DNA of 64,000 nt from Faecalibacterium prausnitzii (GTDB lineage: Bacteria > Bacillota > Clostridia > Oscillospirales > Ruminococcaceae). Below are positions 47,013-55,595 of this stretch, one piece after another. The notes under the pieces are model-generated. The model did no database searches. It was given only the letters and a program-made list of their open reading frames with translations, and was not told the DNA's origin. The stretch covers positions 83,342-147,341 of the forward strand of contig NZ_PXUP01000006.1 of assembly GCF_003324185.1 (NCBI RefSeq), read 5' to 3'. Within the stretch, counting starts at the first letter, position 1, and the number at the start of each line of letters is the position of its first letter. A program made the position numbers and the translations under genes.

Positions 47013-48809
47013 TTACTCCTTAAATCCAAACGTAGGTATCTCTGCCCACCGCTGGCGCAGAAAGTGCATACCCAGCTTGGGGCGGCGGTCCCGGGTGAAC
47101 AGGCCCTTTTTGTTGCCGTCCACCCGCATGGGGCCCTGCACGGTGTCGTAGTCTGCAAAGTTCCAGACAAATTCTCCCACAAACCACGGGCGCTTGTCAA
47201 ACTCTGCATCCAGACGGCGGTAGAACTCCACCTGAAACTCCTCACTGAACATCTCGGCTCCGGCGGTGTGCAGACCTGCCACGGTGTCTGCGCCGTATTC
47301 GCTCATCATCACGGGCTTGTGCTGCTCTGCCCAGAAATCCATTTCCTGATTCAGGCCATAGCAGGCGGCGTCCATGTCGCCGGAAAGGTTGTACCAGCCG
47401 TAGTAGCGGTTGATGCAGACGATATCCATGGTGCGGGTGGTGATATCCTTGGTGTAGTCGTTCTGGCAGCAGACGAGGGTGACCGGGCGGTTCTGCGGGT
47501 CCAGCTGATGTGCCAGCTCATACAGCGGGTGCCAGTAATCGTAGGCATCCTGCGGGAAGTGCTCCAGATCCGGCTCGTTGCCAAGGCTCCACAGCACCAC
47601 GCAGGGGTGGTTTTTGTCCCGATGGATCATCTCGGCAAGCACCTGCCGGTGATGCTCCGCAAGGGGATATTCCTTATAAGGGTTCACCGCCGCCCCGCCG
47701 CCGATGCCCACCGCCGGAGTCTCGTCCATGACCAGAATGCCCTCCCGGTCGCACAGGTCGTAGAACTCCTCAGCGTAGGGGTAGTGGCTGGTGCGCACGG
47801 CATTGGCGTTTGCCCAGTGGATCAGATTCACGTCCTTCACGTTCAGCACCGGGTCAAAGCCGCGGCCGTGGGCGGTAAAGTCCTCGTGCTTGCAAAAGCC
47901 CTTGAAATAGAGCGGTTTTCCGTTCAAAAGCACCTGTGTGCCCCGCACCTCAATGCTGCGCACGCCAAAGGTCTGATCGTAGACGTCTGCCCCGCAGGTG
48001 ATGTGCAGGGTGTACAGGTAGGGCGTGCCGGGTCTGGGCTCCCAGAGATGCACCTCCGGAATGGTCAGGGTACCTTCTACACCCTCGGCGCTTGCAACGG
48101 CGTTGCCGTCCGCATCCAGCACCATGACATGGACAGGCGCGCTGCCGGTGGTTTTGACCGCGTACTGCACCGTGCCGTCCACGGCGGGCACTACGGTCAC
48201 ATCCTCGATATACTCTTTTGGGGTGGTGTAGAGCCACACCGGGCGGTGGATGCCCGCATAGTTGAAAAAGTCAAAGTTGGGGCGGTTCTGGGGTGCGGCG
48301 GCGCGCTTGGCAGCCTCCACACTGGGGATGCCCGCGTTGTCCGATCCAAAGAAGGCCAGTTGTCCGTCCTCGTTGCCCACAGGCAGGGTGCTGTGGTTTA
48401 CCCGGTTGTCGCAGGCGACGGTCAGCAGCACCGTCTCGCCGGGGTGCAGCAGGGCGGTAACGTCTGCTTCAAAGGGGGTAAAGCCGCCCTTGTGCTGTGC
48501 GATAAGCTGGCCGTTCAGCCAGACGTTTGCCGTGTGGGTCACCGAGCCGAACCGCAGCACCACCCGCTGCCCGGCGCAGAAAGTGGGCAGGGTAACTTTG
48601 CGCTGATACCATGCCCAGCCGTAGTGGCGGCGCAGGGCGGTGGTCTGGTCGTTCTGGTCGTTGTAGCTGGCGGGCACGGCGATGGGCTGGGCATCCGGCA
48701 GGGGCTTTGCGGGATCGAACTGGTCTTCCACGCAGCTGCCCAGCGCAAACGCCCATGTGCCGTCAAGGCTCAGCTTCAAGCGCACTTCATTCTGTTCAGG
48801 ATATAACAT
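47013..48809 (-). CDS. uidA: Beta-glucuronidase, GH2
   Basis: A 598-residue cytosolic GH2 enzyme that removes terminal beta-D-glucuronate. By direct counting, the acid/base E412, the nucleophile E504 and the glucuronate-carboxylate motif N566-K567-K568 fall at almost the same numbers as in E. coli (E413, E504, N566/K568). The active-site loop after VGIGGG is much shorter than the E. coli loop 1, so it belongs to a short-loop gut type that tends to prefer oligosaccharides over drug glucuronides. First gene of the GUS-GH88-DUF2264 operon. Confidence 0.93.
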   Translation of the reverse strand: MLYPEQNEVRLKLSLDGTWAFALGSCVEDQFDPAKPLPDAQPIAVPASYNDQNDQTTALRRHYGWAWYQRKVTLPTFCAGQRVVLRFGSVTHTANVWLNGQLIAQHKGGFTPFEADVTALLHPGETVLLTVACDNRVNHSTLPVGNEDGQLAFFGSDNAGIPSVEAAKRAAAPQNRPNFDFFNYAGIHRPVWLYTTPKEYIEDVTVVPAVDGTVQYAVKTTGSAPVHVMVLDADGNAVASAEGVEGTLTIPEVHLWEPRPGTPYLYTLHITCGADVYDQTFGVRSIEVRGTQVLLNGKPLYFKGFCKHEDFTAHGRGFDPVLNVKDVNLIHWANANAVRTSHYPYAEEFYDLCDREGILVMDETPAVGIGGGAAVNPYKEYPLAEHHRQVLAEMIHRDKNHPCVVLWSLGNEPDLEHFPQDAYDYWHPLYELAHQLDPQNRPVTLVCCQNDYTKDITTRTMDIVCINRYYGWYNLSGDMDAACYGLNQEMDFWAEQHKPVMMSEYGADTVAGLHTAGAEMFSEEFQVEFYRRLDAEFDKRPWFVGEFVWNFADYDTVQGPMRVDGNKKGLFTRDRRPKLGMHFLRQRWAEIPTFGFKE

Positions 48810-48838
48810 AACACTTTCTCTCTATTTCTGCAAAAAAT

Positions 48839-48867
48839 GCGGGGCGCGGGTACTGCCCACGCCCCGC
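48839..48867 (-). terminator. Terminator/attenuator after the ABC permease genes
   Basis: GCGGGGCGTGGGC and GCCCGCGCCCCGC-type stem ending in ATTTTTTG on the minus strand, between the second permease and the beta-glucuronidase. Confidence 0.75.
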
Positions 48868-48882
48868 TTACGGGTGATTTGT

Positions 48883-49743
48883 TTAGCCCTTGATGCCGGT
48901 GGATGCCACGCCCTGCACAAAATACTTCTGCAGGGAGAGGAACACGATCAGCACCGGGATCAGTGCCACCACAGAGGCCGCCATGATCAGGCCGTACTCT
49001 GCGGAATACTGGGTGATGAACATACGCAGACCGATCTGGATGGTCTTGAGTTCGGTCTTGGTCAGGTAGATCAGGGGACCAAGGAAGTCGTTCCATGTGT
49101 TCACGAAGGTGAAGATGGTCAGGGTGGACAGGGCGGGCAGGCTGAGGGGCAGCATGATGTGCCACCAGATGCCGTACTCGCTCAGGCCGTCAATGCGGGC
49201 AGCCTCACACAGCTCGGTGGGCACGCCCTCGTAGAACTGCTTCATCAGGAACACGCCGAAGGCGCTGAAGGCCTGCAGGCACATAATGGCCAGATGGGTG
49301 TTGTTCAAATGCCACGAGCTCATCATCATGAACTGGGGCACCATGTAGGCCTGCCAAGGCACTGCAATGGTGGCAATGTAGCCGAGGAAGAGCGCGTTTT
49401 TGCCCTTGAACTGCATCTTTGCAAAGGCGTAGGCTGCAAAGGAGGAGGTGAACAGCTGCAACAGGGTGACCACCACGGTGATCTTGACCGTGTTTTTCAC
49501 AAAGGTCAGCAGCGGGATCTGGGTCCAGATGTCCACATAGTTCTGCCAGCGGGGATTTTTGGGGATCCACTGGATGGGGAAGCCGAACACGTCCTTATTC
49601 AGCTTAAAGGAGGAGGACAGCATCCACAAAAAGGGCAGCAGCATACAAGCTGTGATGACGATGAGGAAGAAATAGATCAGGAACTTGGAGATGAAATTGC
49701 GGCGCTTCTGAGAGGCTTCGGTCTTGATAATAGCAGCAGACAT
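48883..49743 (-). CDS. Carbohydrate ABC transporter permease, MalG/YesQ type
   Basis: A 286-residue, six-helix permease with the EAA loop EAARIDGLSEYGIWWHIMLP near 190-209, which contacts the ATPase. No ATPase gene is nearby; as in Bacillus yes and msm systems, a shared MsmX-like ATPase elsewhere is expected. It starts 16 bases after the upstream permease. Confidence 0.92.
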   Translation of the reverse strand: MSAAIIKTEASQKRRNFISKFLIYFFLIVITACMLLPFLWMLSSSFKLNKDVFGFPIQWIPKNPRWQNYVDIWTQIPLLTFVKNTVKITVVVTLLQLFTSSFAAYAFAKMQFKGKNALFLGYIATIAVPWQAYMVPQFMMMSSWHLNNTHLAIMCLQAFSAFGVFLMKQFYEGVPTELCEAARIDGLSEYGIWWHIMLPLSLPALSTLTIFTFVNTWNDFLGPLIYLTKTELKTIQIGLRMFITQYSAEYGLIMAASVVALIPVLIVFLSLQKYFVQGVASTGIKG

Positions 49744-49759
49744 AGTTCTTCCTCCTTTC

Positions 49760-50686
49760 TCAGTTCTCGCCCTTGGAGCCGCGGAACTGGATGATGGTAA
49801 CGATCAGCACCAGTACGAACAGCACCATGGAAATTGCACTTGCGTAGCCGTATTTCGGGGTATTGACGAAGGCCACATTATAGATGTAGTACACCAGCGT
49901 CATGGTAGCAGTACCGGGGCCGCCCTGCGTGATCATGTACATCTGGTCGTAGACCTTGAAGCCGGAGATGGTGAGCATAATAACCACAAAGAAGGTGGTG
50001 GGGCGCAGCTGCGGCAGGGTGATGTGCCAGAACTGCTGCCAGCGGTTTGCACCGTCCAGCTCGGCGGCTTCGTTCAGATCCGGGTTGCAGCCCTGCAGGC
50101 CGGCCAGATAGATGACCATGTAGTAGCCCATGTTCTTCCACACGCTGAACAGGATGACCGTGATCATAGCGGTGTCCTTACCGGCAGCCCAGCGGGGCAG
50201 GTTTTCCACCGCCACGCCAAAGAACTGGTTCAGGATCATGTTGATGGGGCCCATGGAGGGGTTGAAAATCATGTTCCACACCGCTGCCACCGCCACCAGC
50301 GAGGCAACGTAGGGGAAGAACGCCACCGTGCGGAAGAAGTTGCGCAGCTTCACGTTCTGGTTCAGCAGCACAGCCATGGCCAGCGAGCAGGCCAGCGTAA
50401 GCGGCACCGTGCCAATGACGTAGACGATGGTGTTTTTCAAAGCCGCCTGAAAAATTTTATCGGTGGTGAAGAGCTTTACAAAGTTCTTCAGGCCGATAAA
50501 CTCAATGGCGTGGCGGCCGTCCCATGCGCAGAAGGCCAGCGCAATGGCAAACACCATGGGCACCAGCGTAAACACGCAGAAGCCGATGAAGTTTGGCGCA
50601 ATGAAGGAATACGCGATCAGAGAATCGCGGGTCGATTTTTTAAGCACTTTACGGGGAGTTTTATTCTGGACAGCAGCACTCGCCAT
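49760..50686 (-). CDS. Carbohydrate ABC transporter permease, MalF/YesP type
   Basis: A 308-residue, six-helix permease. The EAA loop reads EAAELDGANRWQQFWHITLP near 217-236. It pairs with the 48883-49743 permease and the lipoprotein at 50863. AAAGGAGG lies upstream of the ATG. Confidence 0.92.
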   Translation of the reverse strand: MASAAVQNKTPRKVLKKSTRDSLIAYSFIAPNFIGFCVFTLVPMVFAIALAFCAWDGRHAIEFIGLKNFVKLFTTDKIFQAALKNTIVYVIGTVPLTLACSLAMAVLLNQNVKLRNFFRTVAFFPYVASLVAVAAVWNMIFNPSMGPINMILNQFFGVAVENLPRWAAGKDTAMITVILFSVWKNMGYYMVIYLAGLQGCNPDLNEAAELDGANRWQQFWHITLPQLRPTTFFVVIMLTISGFKVYDQMYMITQGGPGTATMTLVYYIYNVAFVNTPKYGYASAISMVLFVLVLIVTIIQFRGSKGEN

Positions 50687-50731
50687 AAAAGAGCCTCCTT
50701 TCCCGGAAGTATAACAGTTTTCCCAAAAAAT

Positions 50732-50766
50732 GAGCGGAGCGGGCGCTGTGCATACCCGCCCCGCTC
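50732..50766 (-). terminator. Attenuating terminator after the binding-protein gene
   Basis: GAGCGGGGCGGG pairs with the CCCGCTCCGCTC arm, then ATTTTTTGG on the minus strand. It would let the lipoprotein be made in excess over the permeases. Confidence 0.75.
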
Positions 50767-50862
50767 GGACAGGGCTTTTTTCCGATGCTCGTCATCGGAA
50801 AATGAATGGGGATCGAAAACAATGAAGAAGGAGAACCGCAAACTATTGCGGAAAACGCTTTA

Positions 50863-52182
50863 TCAGCCGAGAACTGCGGGAACCTGATCGTTCATGTTCT
50901 GGATACCCTCGTCCACGGTCTCGCTCATGGTCATAATGGCATCGTGCTCGGCGTTCAGGATGGTCTCGATATCAGATGCGTACTGGGTGTAGGGCATTTC
51001 CAGATAGACATTGCTGGTGGTCAGTGCATCCACAGAGTTGCTGTCCTCGGGGAAGCCCTCGGTGGACTTGATGATCTCGGCGGTGGCAGCGGAGCCGCAA
51101 GCCGGGAAGGTGCCGGTCTTGGCAATGGCCTGTGCGCCCTCCTCGGAGACACACCAGTTGATGAAGTCGGCAGCGGTCTCTGCCTTGGGAGAATCGGCGT
51201 TGATGGCCAGACTGGTCACAGTGCCCAGCGTAGAACCAGCCTCTGCACCGGCGGGGTGCGGATACTTGACGATGCCCCAGTTGAACTTGGTCTCGGCATC
51301 CTTCATGTAAGCTTCCAGCGTGGAAATGAACCAGCTGCCCATGTTGACCATTGCGCACTGCTGGTTCTCAAAGGCTGCGGAGTAGTGCAGAGAAGAGGTC
51401 TTGAGGTAGCCGTAGTCCATGCAGATGCCGTCTTTCTGCTGGGCAATGACCATATCGTAGGTGGGCTTCATGAAGTCGTATTTGCCGTCGATGATGGTGT
51501 TTTTGCCGTCCAGAATGGAGAACAGAGAAGCGGCGGAACGCCAGGTGTGGTAGTGGCAGCCATAGACCTTGGTGTCGCCGGAGCCGCTGGTCATCTTGCG
51601 TGCCAGAGCATCGTAATCTTCCATCGTCAGGTCATTGGAGGGATACTCCACACCGGCCTTATCGAACAGATCCTTGTTGTAGTACAGCACCCAGAAGTCG
51701 CTGCGGAAGGGCACGGCGTAGAAGTTGCCGTCATCGGTGGTCAGCTGCTCGATGGTGCCGTTGAAATCACCGGTATCGCGGGTCAGCACCTCGTTCAGGG
51801 GCTTGAGGTAGTCCAGATTGATCAGGTTTGCGTAGCCGGGGATATCCTTGACGGTCACGACATCCAGATCGGCGCTGCCGGCCAGCTGGGTAGCCAGAAC
51901 GGTCATGTAATCGCTGGAGCCCAGATCCACCATCTCGATGGTCACGTCCTTGTGGCTTGCCATGTAGCCGTCGGCCATAGCCTGCCAGTAGGGGGTGGAT
52001 TCCTTATCCCACACCGACCACTGCAGGGTAACAGGGCCTGCTGCTGCGGATGCAGCGGTGGAACCGGCAGTGGAGGAAGCAGCGGTGGAGCTTGCGGAAG
52101 AGCCGCCGCAGGCGCTCAGAGCAGCAGCAGCGCCGCAGGCAGCGGCAGCGGTAAGGAACGAACGACGAGAGATCTTTTTCAT
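50863..52182 (-). CDS. Extracellular carbohydrate-binding lipoprotein (family 1 SBP, YesO type)
   Basis: A 439-residue binding protein. The signal has a twin-arginine-like SRRSFL motif, an Ala-rich hydrophobic stretch and the lipobox LSAC; a Ser/Ala linker follows. The mature part (VTLQWSVWDKESTPYW, YYNKDLFDKAGVEYPSN) is typical of oligosaccharide-binding proteins. Start at 52182 follows AAGGAGG; the longer frame upstream is untranslated leader. Together with the two permeases it imports the substrate of the uronide locus. Confidence 0.92.
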   Translation of the reverse strand: MKKISRRSFLTAAAACGAAAALSACGGSSASSTAASSTAGSTAASAAAGPVTLQWSVWDKESTPYWQAMADGYMASHKDVTIEMVDLGSSDYMTVLATQLAGSADLDVVTVKDIPGYANLINLDYLKPLNEVLTRDTGDFNGTIEQLTTDDGNFYAVPFRSDFWVLYYNKDLFDKAGVEYPSNDLTMEDYDALARKMTSGSGDTKVYGCHYHTWRSAASLFSILDGKNTIIDGKYDFMKPTYDMVIAQQKDGICMDYGYLKTSSLHYSAAFENQQCAMVNMGSWFISTLEAYMKDAETKFNWGIVKYPHPAGAEAGSTLGTVTSLAINADSPKAETAADFINWCVSEEGAQAIAKTGTFPACGSAATAEIIKSTEGFPEDSNSVDALTTSNVYLEMPYTQYASDIETILNAEHDAIMTMSETVDEGIQNMNDQVPAVLG

Positions 52183-52346
52183 AAGTGTGTCCTCCTTCAG
52201 GGCAGTGTGTGTATTTCGTGCAACGGTCTCCCCCGTGCCGGGGAGCCACTCGCTTTTGTTGACACTAGGATACCGCACAAACGCAAAAACCGGAATGGAA
52301 AAATTCCGGGAAGAGTTGCAGTTTTTCTGTATCTTTTAAAAAAAGA

Positions 52347-52379
52347 TGCACTTTCTTACACTGGAGTCTGCACTTTCTT
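52347..52379. promoter_or_regulatory. Direct repeats, candidate YesN-type operator
   Basis: TGCACTTTCTT occurs at 52347-52357 and 52369-52379, 22 bp apart, with a partial third copy near 52386. They lie between the divergent binding-protein and sensor-kinase genes. A TTGACA (52454-52459) and TACTGT (52477-52482) pair is a possible kinase promoter. Confidence 0.5.
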
Positions 52380-52526
52380 GTTCTCTTGCACAGTTTACAT
52401 CCGTAGCACAAGAAAAAAGCGTATAAAGTACACAATTTTCATGAAAAAAGTCGTTGACAAACCGCGCCGGAATCAGTACTGTATAAAGGAAAGAATGCAA
52501 AATATTACCGGAAAGGAGGCTCCGCT

Positions 52527-54344
52527 ATGAAGAGCAGCCATCGTTTCCCGCTGCGGCGGCAGATCGTGTGGGGGATGCGCTTTTTTACCATTCTTACCTC
52601 GCTGGCCGTGGGCGCGGCGCTGTTCACCCTCTCCAACCAATATGTGCGCGCCAACTCCTTGCAGGCGGCAGAGTTCAACCTGCGGCTGGTGGCTACCTCC
52701 ATCGAGACCAGTCTGGACAGCGCCGATGCTCTTTTGAACTGGGCTTCCATCGACAGCACCGTGCGACGGTACATCTCGCAGGAAAATATCAACGGCACCC
52801 AGACCATTGCCGCCTACGAAGCCGTGCAGGAAAAATACTATTCCAGCACCCTGTACAGCCATATCCTCCGCTTTTTTGTTACCAATGAGAACGACCGGCA
52901 TTTGCAGTTCGGCCCGCTGAATGCCTCGGCGGCGCTCAACCGCACCAGCATAAATCAGTTTCTCACCAAGGGGTACGGGATGCAGTTCACCACCGACCCG
53001 TTGCTGCCCGGCAGCCCGGACTGCATCGCCCTCAGCCAGCCTGTCCGCTGCGGCAAGGGCACCTTGCATCGGGGCAGTACCTACCTTGCGCTGGATACTG
53101 CCATTATCACCGACCCGGCCGCGGGCTACAGCCTGACCGACGGCAGCGCGTTGTACTGGGAGATGGGCAGCCGCCTGTGGCAGATCGAAAACGGCAGCCT
53201 GACCGAGATTGAAAACCCGCTGCGGGAGGTGGACTACACCCTGCGCACCGGCAGCAATAACGGCGTGACCGAGCAGACCGCATGGCAGGGCAAGGTGCAG
53301 CTGGACGGCCAGAAGTATTATGTAGTCAAGGTAACACTGAACGGCCGCAGCGCGGCGCTGGTGCAGCTTTTGCCCGCAAATACCTTTTTGCTGCACTACG
53401 GCGTGTACCTGTGGCTCATCACCCTTGGCATTGCCATCATCTGGGGACTGAGCTTTTTGATGCAGCACTGGCTGGAGTGGGTCATTACCCGCCCGGTGGA
53501 GGCGCTGCAAAAGCGCATCGAGACCGTGGGCAGCGGCAACTTTGCCCCGGACCGCACGGTGGAGTGGAACAACGAGCTGGGCGACATCGGCCGGGGCATC
53601 AACCAGCTGGCTGAAAACGTGGACAGCCTGATGACCCGCCGGGTGGAGGACGAGCGCCGCAAGCAGGAGTTGGAATACCGGATGCTGCAAAACGAGGTGA
53701 ACCCGCACTTTATCTACAACACCCTCAACAGCATCCGCTGGATGGCTACCATCCAGCACGCGCCCGGCATTGCCGAGATGGTCACCGCCTTTGCGCGGCT
53801 GACCAAGAGCATCTCCAAGGGCACCCAGAAGCTGGTGCCTTTGCAGGAGGAGCTGGCGCTGCTCAACGATTACTTTACCATCCAGCAATACCGCTACGGC
53901 GGCGACTTGGAAATTGAGGTCTCCCGCATTGAAAGCGAGACCCTTTGCCGGGACTGCATGATCCCCCGGTTCACCTTGCAGCCGCTGGTGGAAAACGCCA
54001 TCTTCCACGGGCTGGAGCCAAAGGGCGGCCACGGCAGCGTGCTGCTGGATATCTCCACCGACCCGGATACCGGAGACGTACTGCTGCGCATTACCGACGA
54101 CGGCGTGGGCATGCCACCGGAGCAGGTGGCGCATCTTCTGGACGAGCCCGCCGAGGGTGCCGAAAAGGCTGAAAAGTTCCGTCATGTCGGCCTGTGGAAC
54201 GTGAACCGCCGCATCCGGTATTCCTTTGGCGAGGGTTACGGCCTGACCATTGAAAGTGAAGAGGACGTGGGCACCGAGGTCACCATCCGGCTGCCCTATC
54301 AACAGAAAGGAGACACCCATGCTGCGGATATTACTGGTGGATGA
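52527..54344 (+). CDS. Sensor histidine kinase, YesM type
   Basis: A 605-residue membrane kinase. Helix 1 is at about 17-37, a long extracellular sensor covers 38-290, helix 2 is at about 290-320 and HAMP near 325-375. The phospho-acceptor is H394 in NPHFIYNTLNSIRW, typical of the LytS/YesM family. An ATPase domain with TDDGVGMPPE completes it. It senses an extracellular oligosaccharide or the loaded ABC binding protein and phosphorylates the regulator encoded next. Ribosome site AAAGGAGG. Confidence 0.92.
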   Translation: MKSSHRFPLRRQIVWGMRFFTILTSLAVGAALFTLSNQYVRANSLQAAEFNLRLVATSIETSLDSADALLNWASIDSTVRRYISQENINGTQTIAAYEAVQEKYYSSTLYSHILRFFVTNENDRHLQFGPLNASAALNRTSINQFLTKGYGMQFTTDPLLPGSPDCIALSQPVRCGKGTLHRGSTYLALDTAIITDPAAGYSLTDGSALYWEMGSRLWQIENGSLTEIENPLREVDYTLRTGSNNGVTEQTAWQGKVQLDGQKYYVVKVTLNGRSAALVQLLPANTFLLHYGVYLWLITLGIAIIWGLSFLMQHWLEWVITRPVEALQKRIETVGSGNFAPDRTVEWNNELGDIGRGINQLAENVDSLMTRRVEDERRKQELEYRMLQNEVNPHFIYNTLNSIRWMATIQHAPGIAEMVTAFARLTKSISKGTQKLVPLQEELALLNDYFTIQQYRYGGDLEIEVSRIESETLCRDCMIPRFTLQPLVENAIFHGLEPKGGHGSVLLDISTDPDTGDVLLRITDDGVGMPPEQVAHLLDEPAEGAEKAEKFRHVGLWNVNRRIRYSFGEGYGLTIESEEDVGTEVTIRLPYQQKGDTHAADITGG

Positions 54345-55581
54345 TGAGCCGCTGGTGCTCATCGGCCTGCAGGGGATGCTGGAATGGGAAAAGCTGGGCT
54401 ATACCGTCTGCGGCACCGCCCGCAACGGCAAGCTGGCGCTGGAACTCATTGAGCGGGAGAAGCCGGATATCGTCATTGCCGACGTAAAAATGCCGGTGAT
54501 GGACGGGCTTACCCTTGCCCGCACCTGCCGGGAACGCAGCGCCCTGCCCGCCTTTATCATGCTGACCAGCTTTGAAGAATTTGGTTACATCAAGCAGGCC
54601 ATGGGTGCCGGGGTGGTGGATTATCTGGTCAAGCTGGACCTGACCCCCGAGAACCTGCAAACCGCCCTTGCCAAGGCCGCCGAAAAGGTAAAAAAGGAGC
54701 GCGCTTTGCTGGGCGAATTGTCGGCCCAGGAAAACCTTGCCGAGAGTGTGCGCAGCTATCAGGAGCGTTTTTTCGTGCGGCTGTACGCCGGGCTGTTCCC
54801 GGACGAAGCCGCATTGGAGCAGCCTTTGCAGCACATGGAGCTGAACCTTGCAAGCGACGCCTATCTTGTAGCCAGCTGCGAGATCATCGCCAACACCGCC
54901 CTTACCCCCGCCCAGCAGCTGAAGCTGAGTTTTTCCTGCGGGCGGATGCTGGAGACCACCCTGCAAAACTACCTGCCCTGCTATGTGACCGGGGCGGATG
55001 CCATGCGCTGCAATGTGCTGTTCTGCCTGACCGATGCCCAGTGCCAGAACTACCGGACGGTGCTGCGCCCGCTGCTGGAACGCACCAGTCAAATTTTATA
55101 CAACTACTTCACGGTACGGCTGCTCTGGGCGGTAGGACGCCCCACCGGCTCCCTGCTGGGGCTGGCGCGCCGCTGCCGGGAAAACGCCCACCTGCAGCCC
55201 CTGCTCACGGTGGAGCAGCCCATCCAGTTCGTGGAGGTCAACGAGGGCGACGCCACCGCCGGGAAGATGCAGGTGGTGGCACAGGTGCAGGAGTACATCC
55301 AAAGCCACCTTTCCGAGCGGCTGACGCTGGCCGATGTGGCGGCTGTATTCAATTTTTCGCCCAACTACCTCAGCCAGCTGTTTGGCAAATACGGCGACAG
55401 CGGCTTTGTGGAGTACATTACCGAGACCCGCATCGCTGCGGCGAAGGAGATGCTGGAACAGGGCGATTTGAAAGTATACGAGATCGCTGAGAAACTGGGG
55501 TACGAGAGCGCTTTCTATTTTTCCAAGGTGTTCAAAAAGGTCACGGGGCTCAGCCCGCGGGAATACCAGCAAAGTATTTAA
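54319..55581 (+). CDS. Response regulator with AraC output, YesN type
   Basis: A 420-residue regulator. The receiver (1-125) has D8-D9, the phospho-acceptor D55 in VIADVKMP, and a conserved Lys in DYLVKLD. A middle region of about 170 residues is unclassified, and two HTH units are at the C-terminus (LTLADVAAVFNFSPNYLSQLF; YEIAEKLGYESAFYFSKVF). It overlaps the kinase by 26 bases; the start after AAAGGAG at 54319 is chosen. It probably activates the ABC, GUS and own operons. Confidence 0.92.
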   Translation: MLRILLVDDEPLVLIGLQGMLEWEKLGYTVCGTARNGKLALELIEREKPDIVIADVKMPVMDGLTLARTCRERSALPAFIMLTSFEEFGYIKQAMGAGVVDYLVKLDLTPENLQTALAKAAEKVKKERALLGELSAQENLAESVRSYQERFFVRLYAGLFPDEAALEQPLQHMELNLASDAYLVASCEIIANTALTPAQQLKLSFSCGRMLETTLQNYLPCYVTGADAMRCNVLFCLTDAQCQNYRTVLRPLLERTSQILYNYFTVRLLWAVGRPTGSLLGLARRCRENAHLQPLLTVEQPIQFVEVNEGDATAGKMQVVAQVQEYIQSHLSERLTLADVAAVFNFSPNYLSQLFGKYGDSGFVEYITETRIAAAKEMLEQGDLKVYEIAEKLGYESAFYFSKVFKKVTGLSPREYQQSI

Positions 55582-55595
55582 AACCGGAGGCTTTT

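Noticed and set aside
52473..54362. A 629-codon minus-strand frame
   Set aside because: Antisense shadow of the YesM kinase; it crosses the kinase promoter region.
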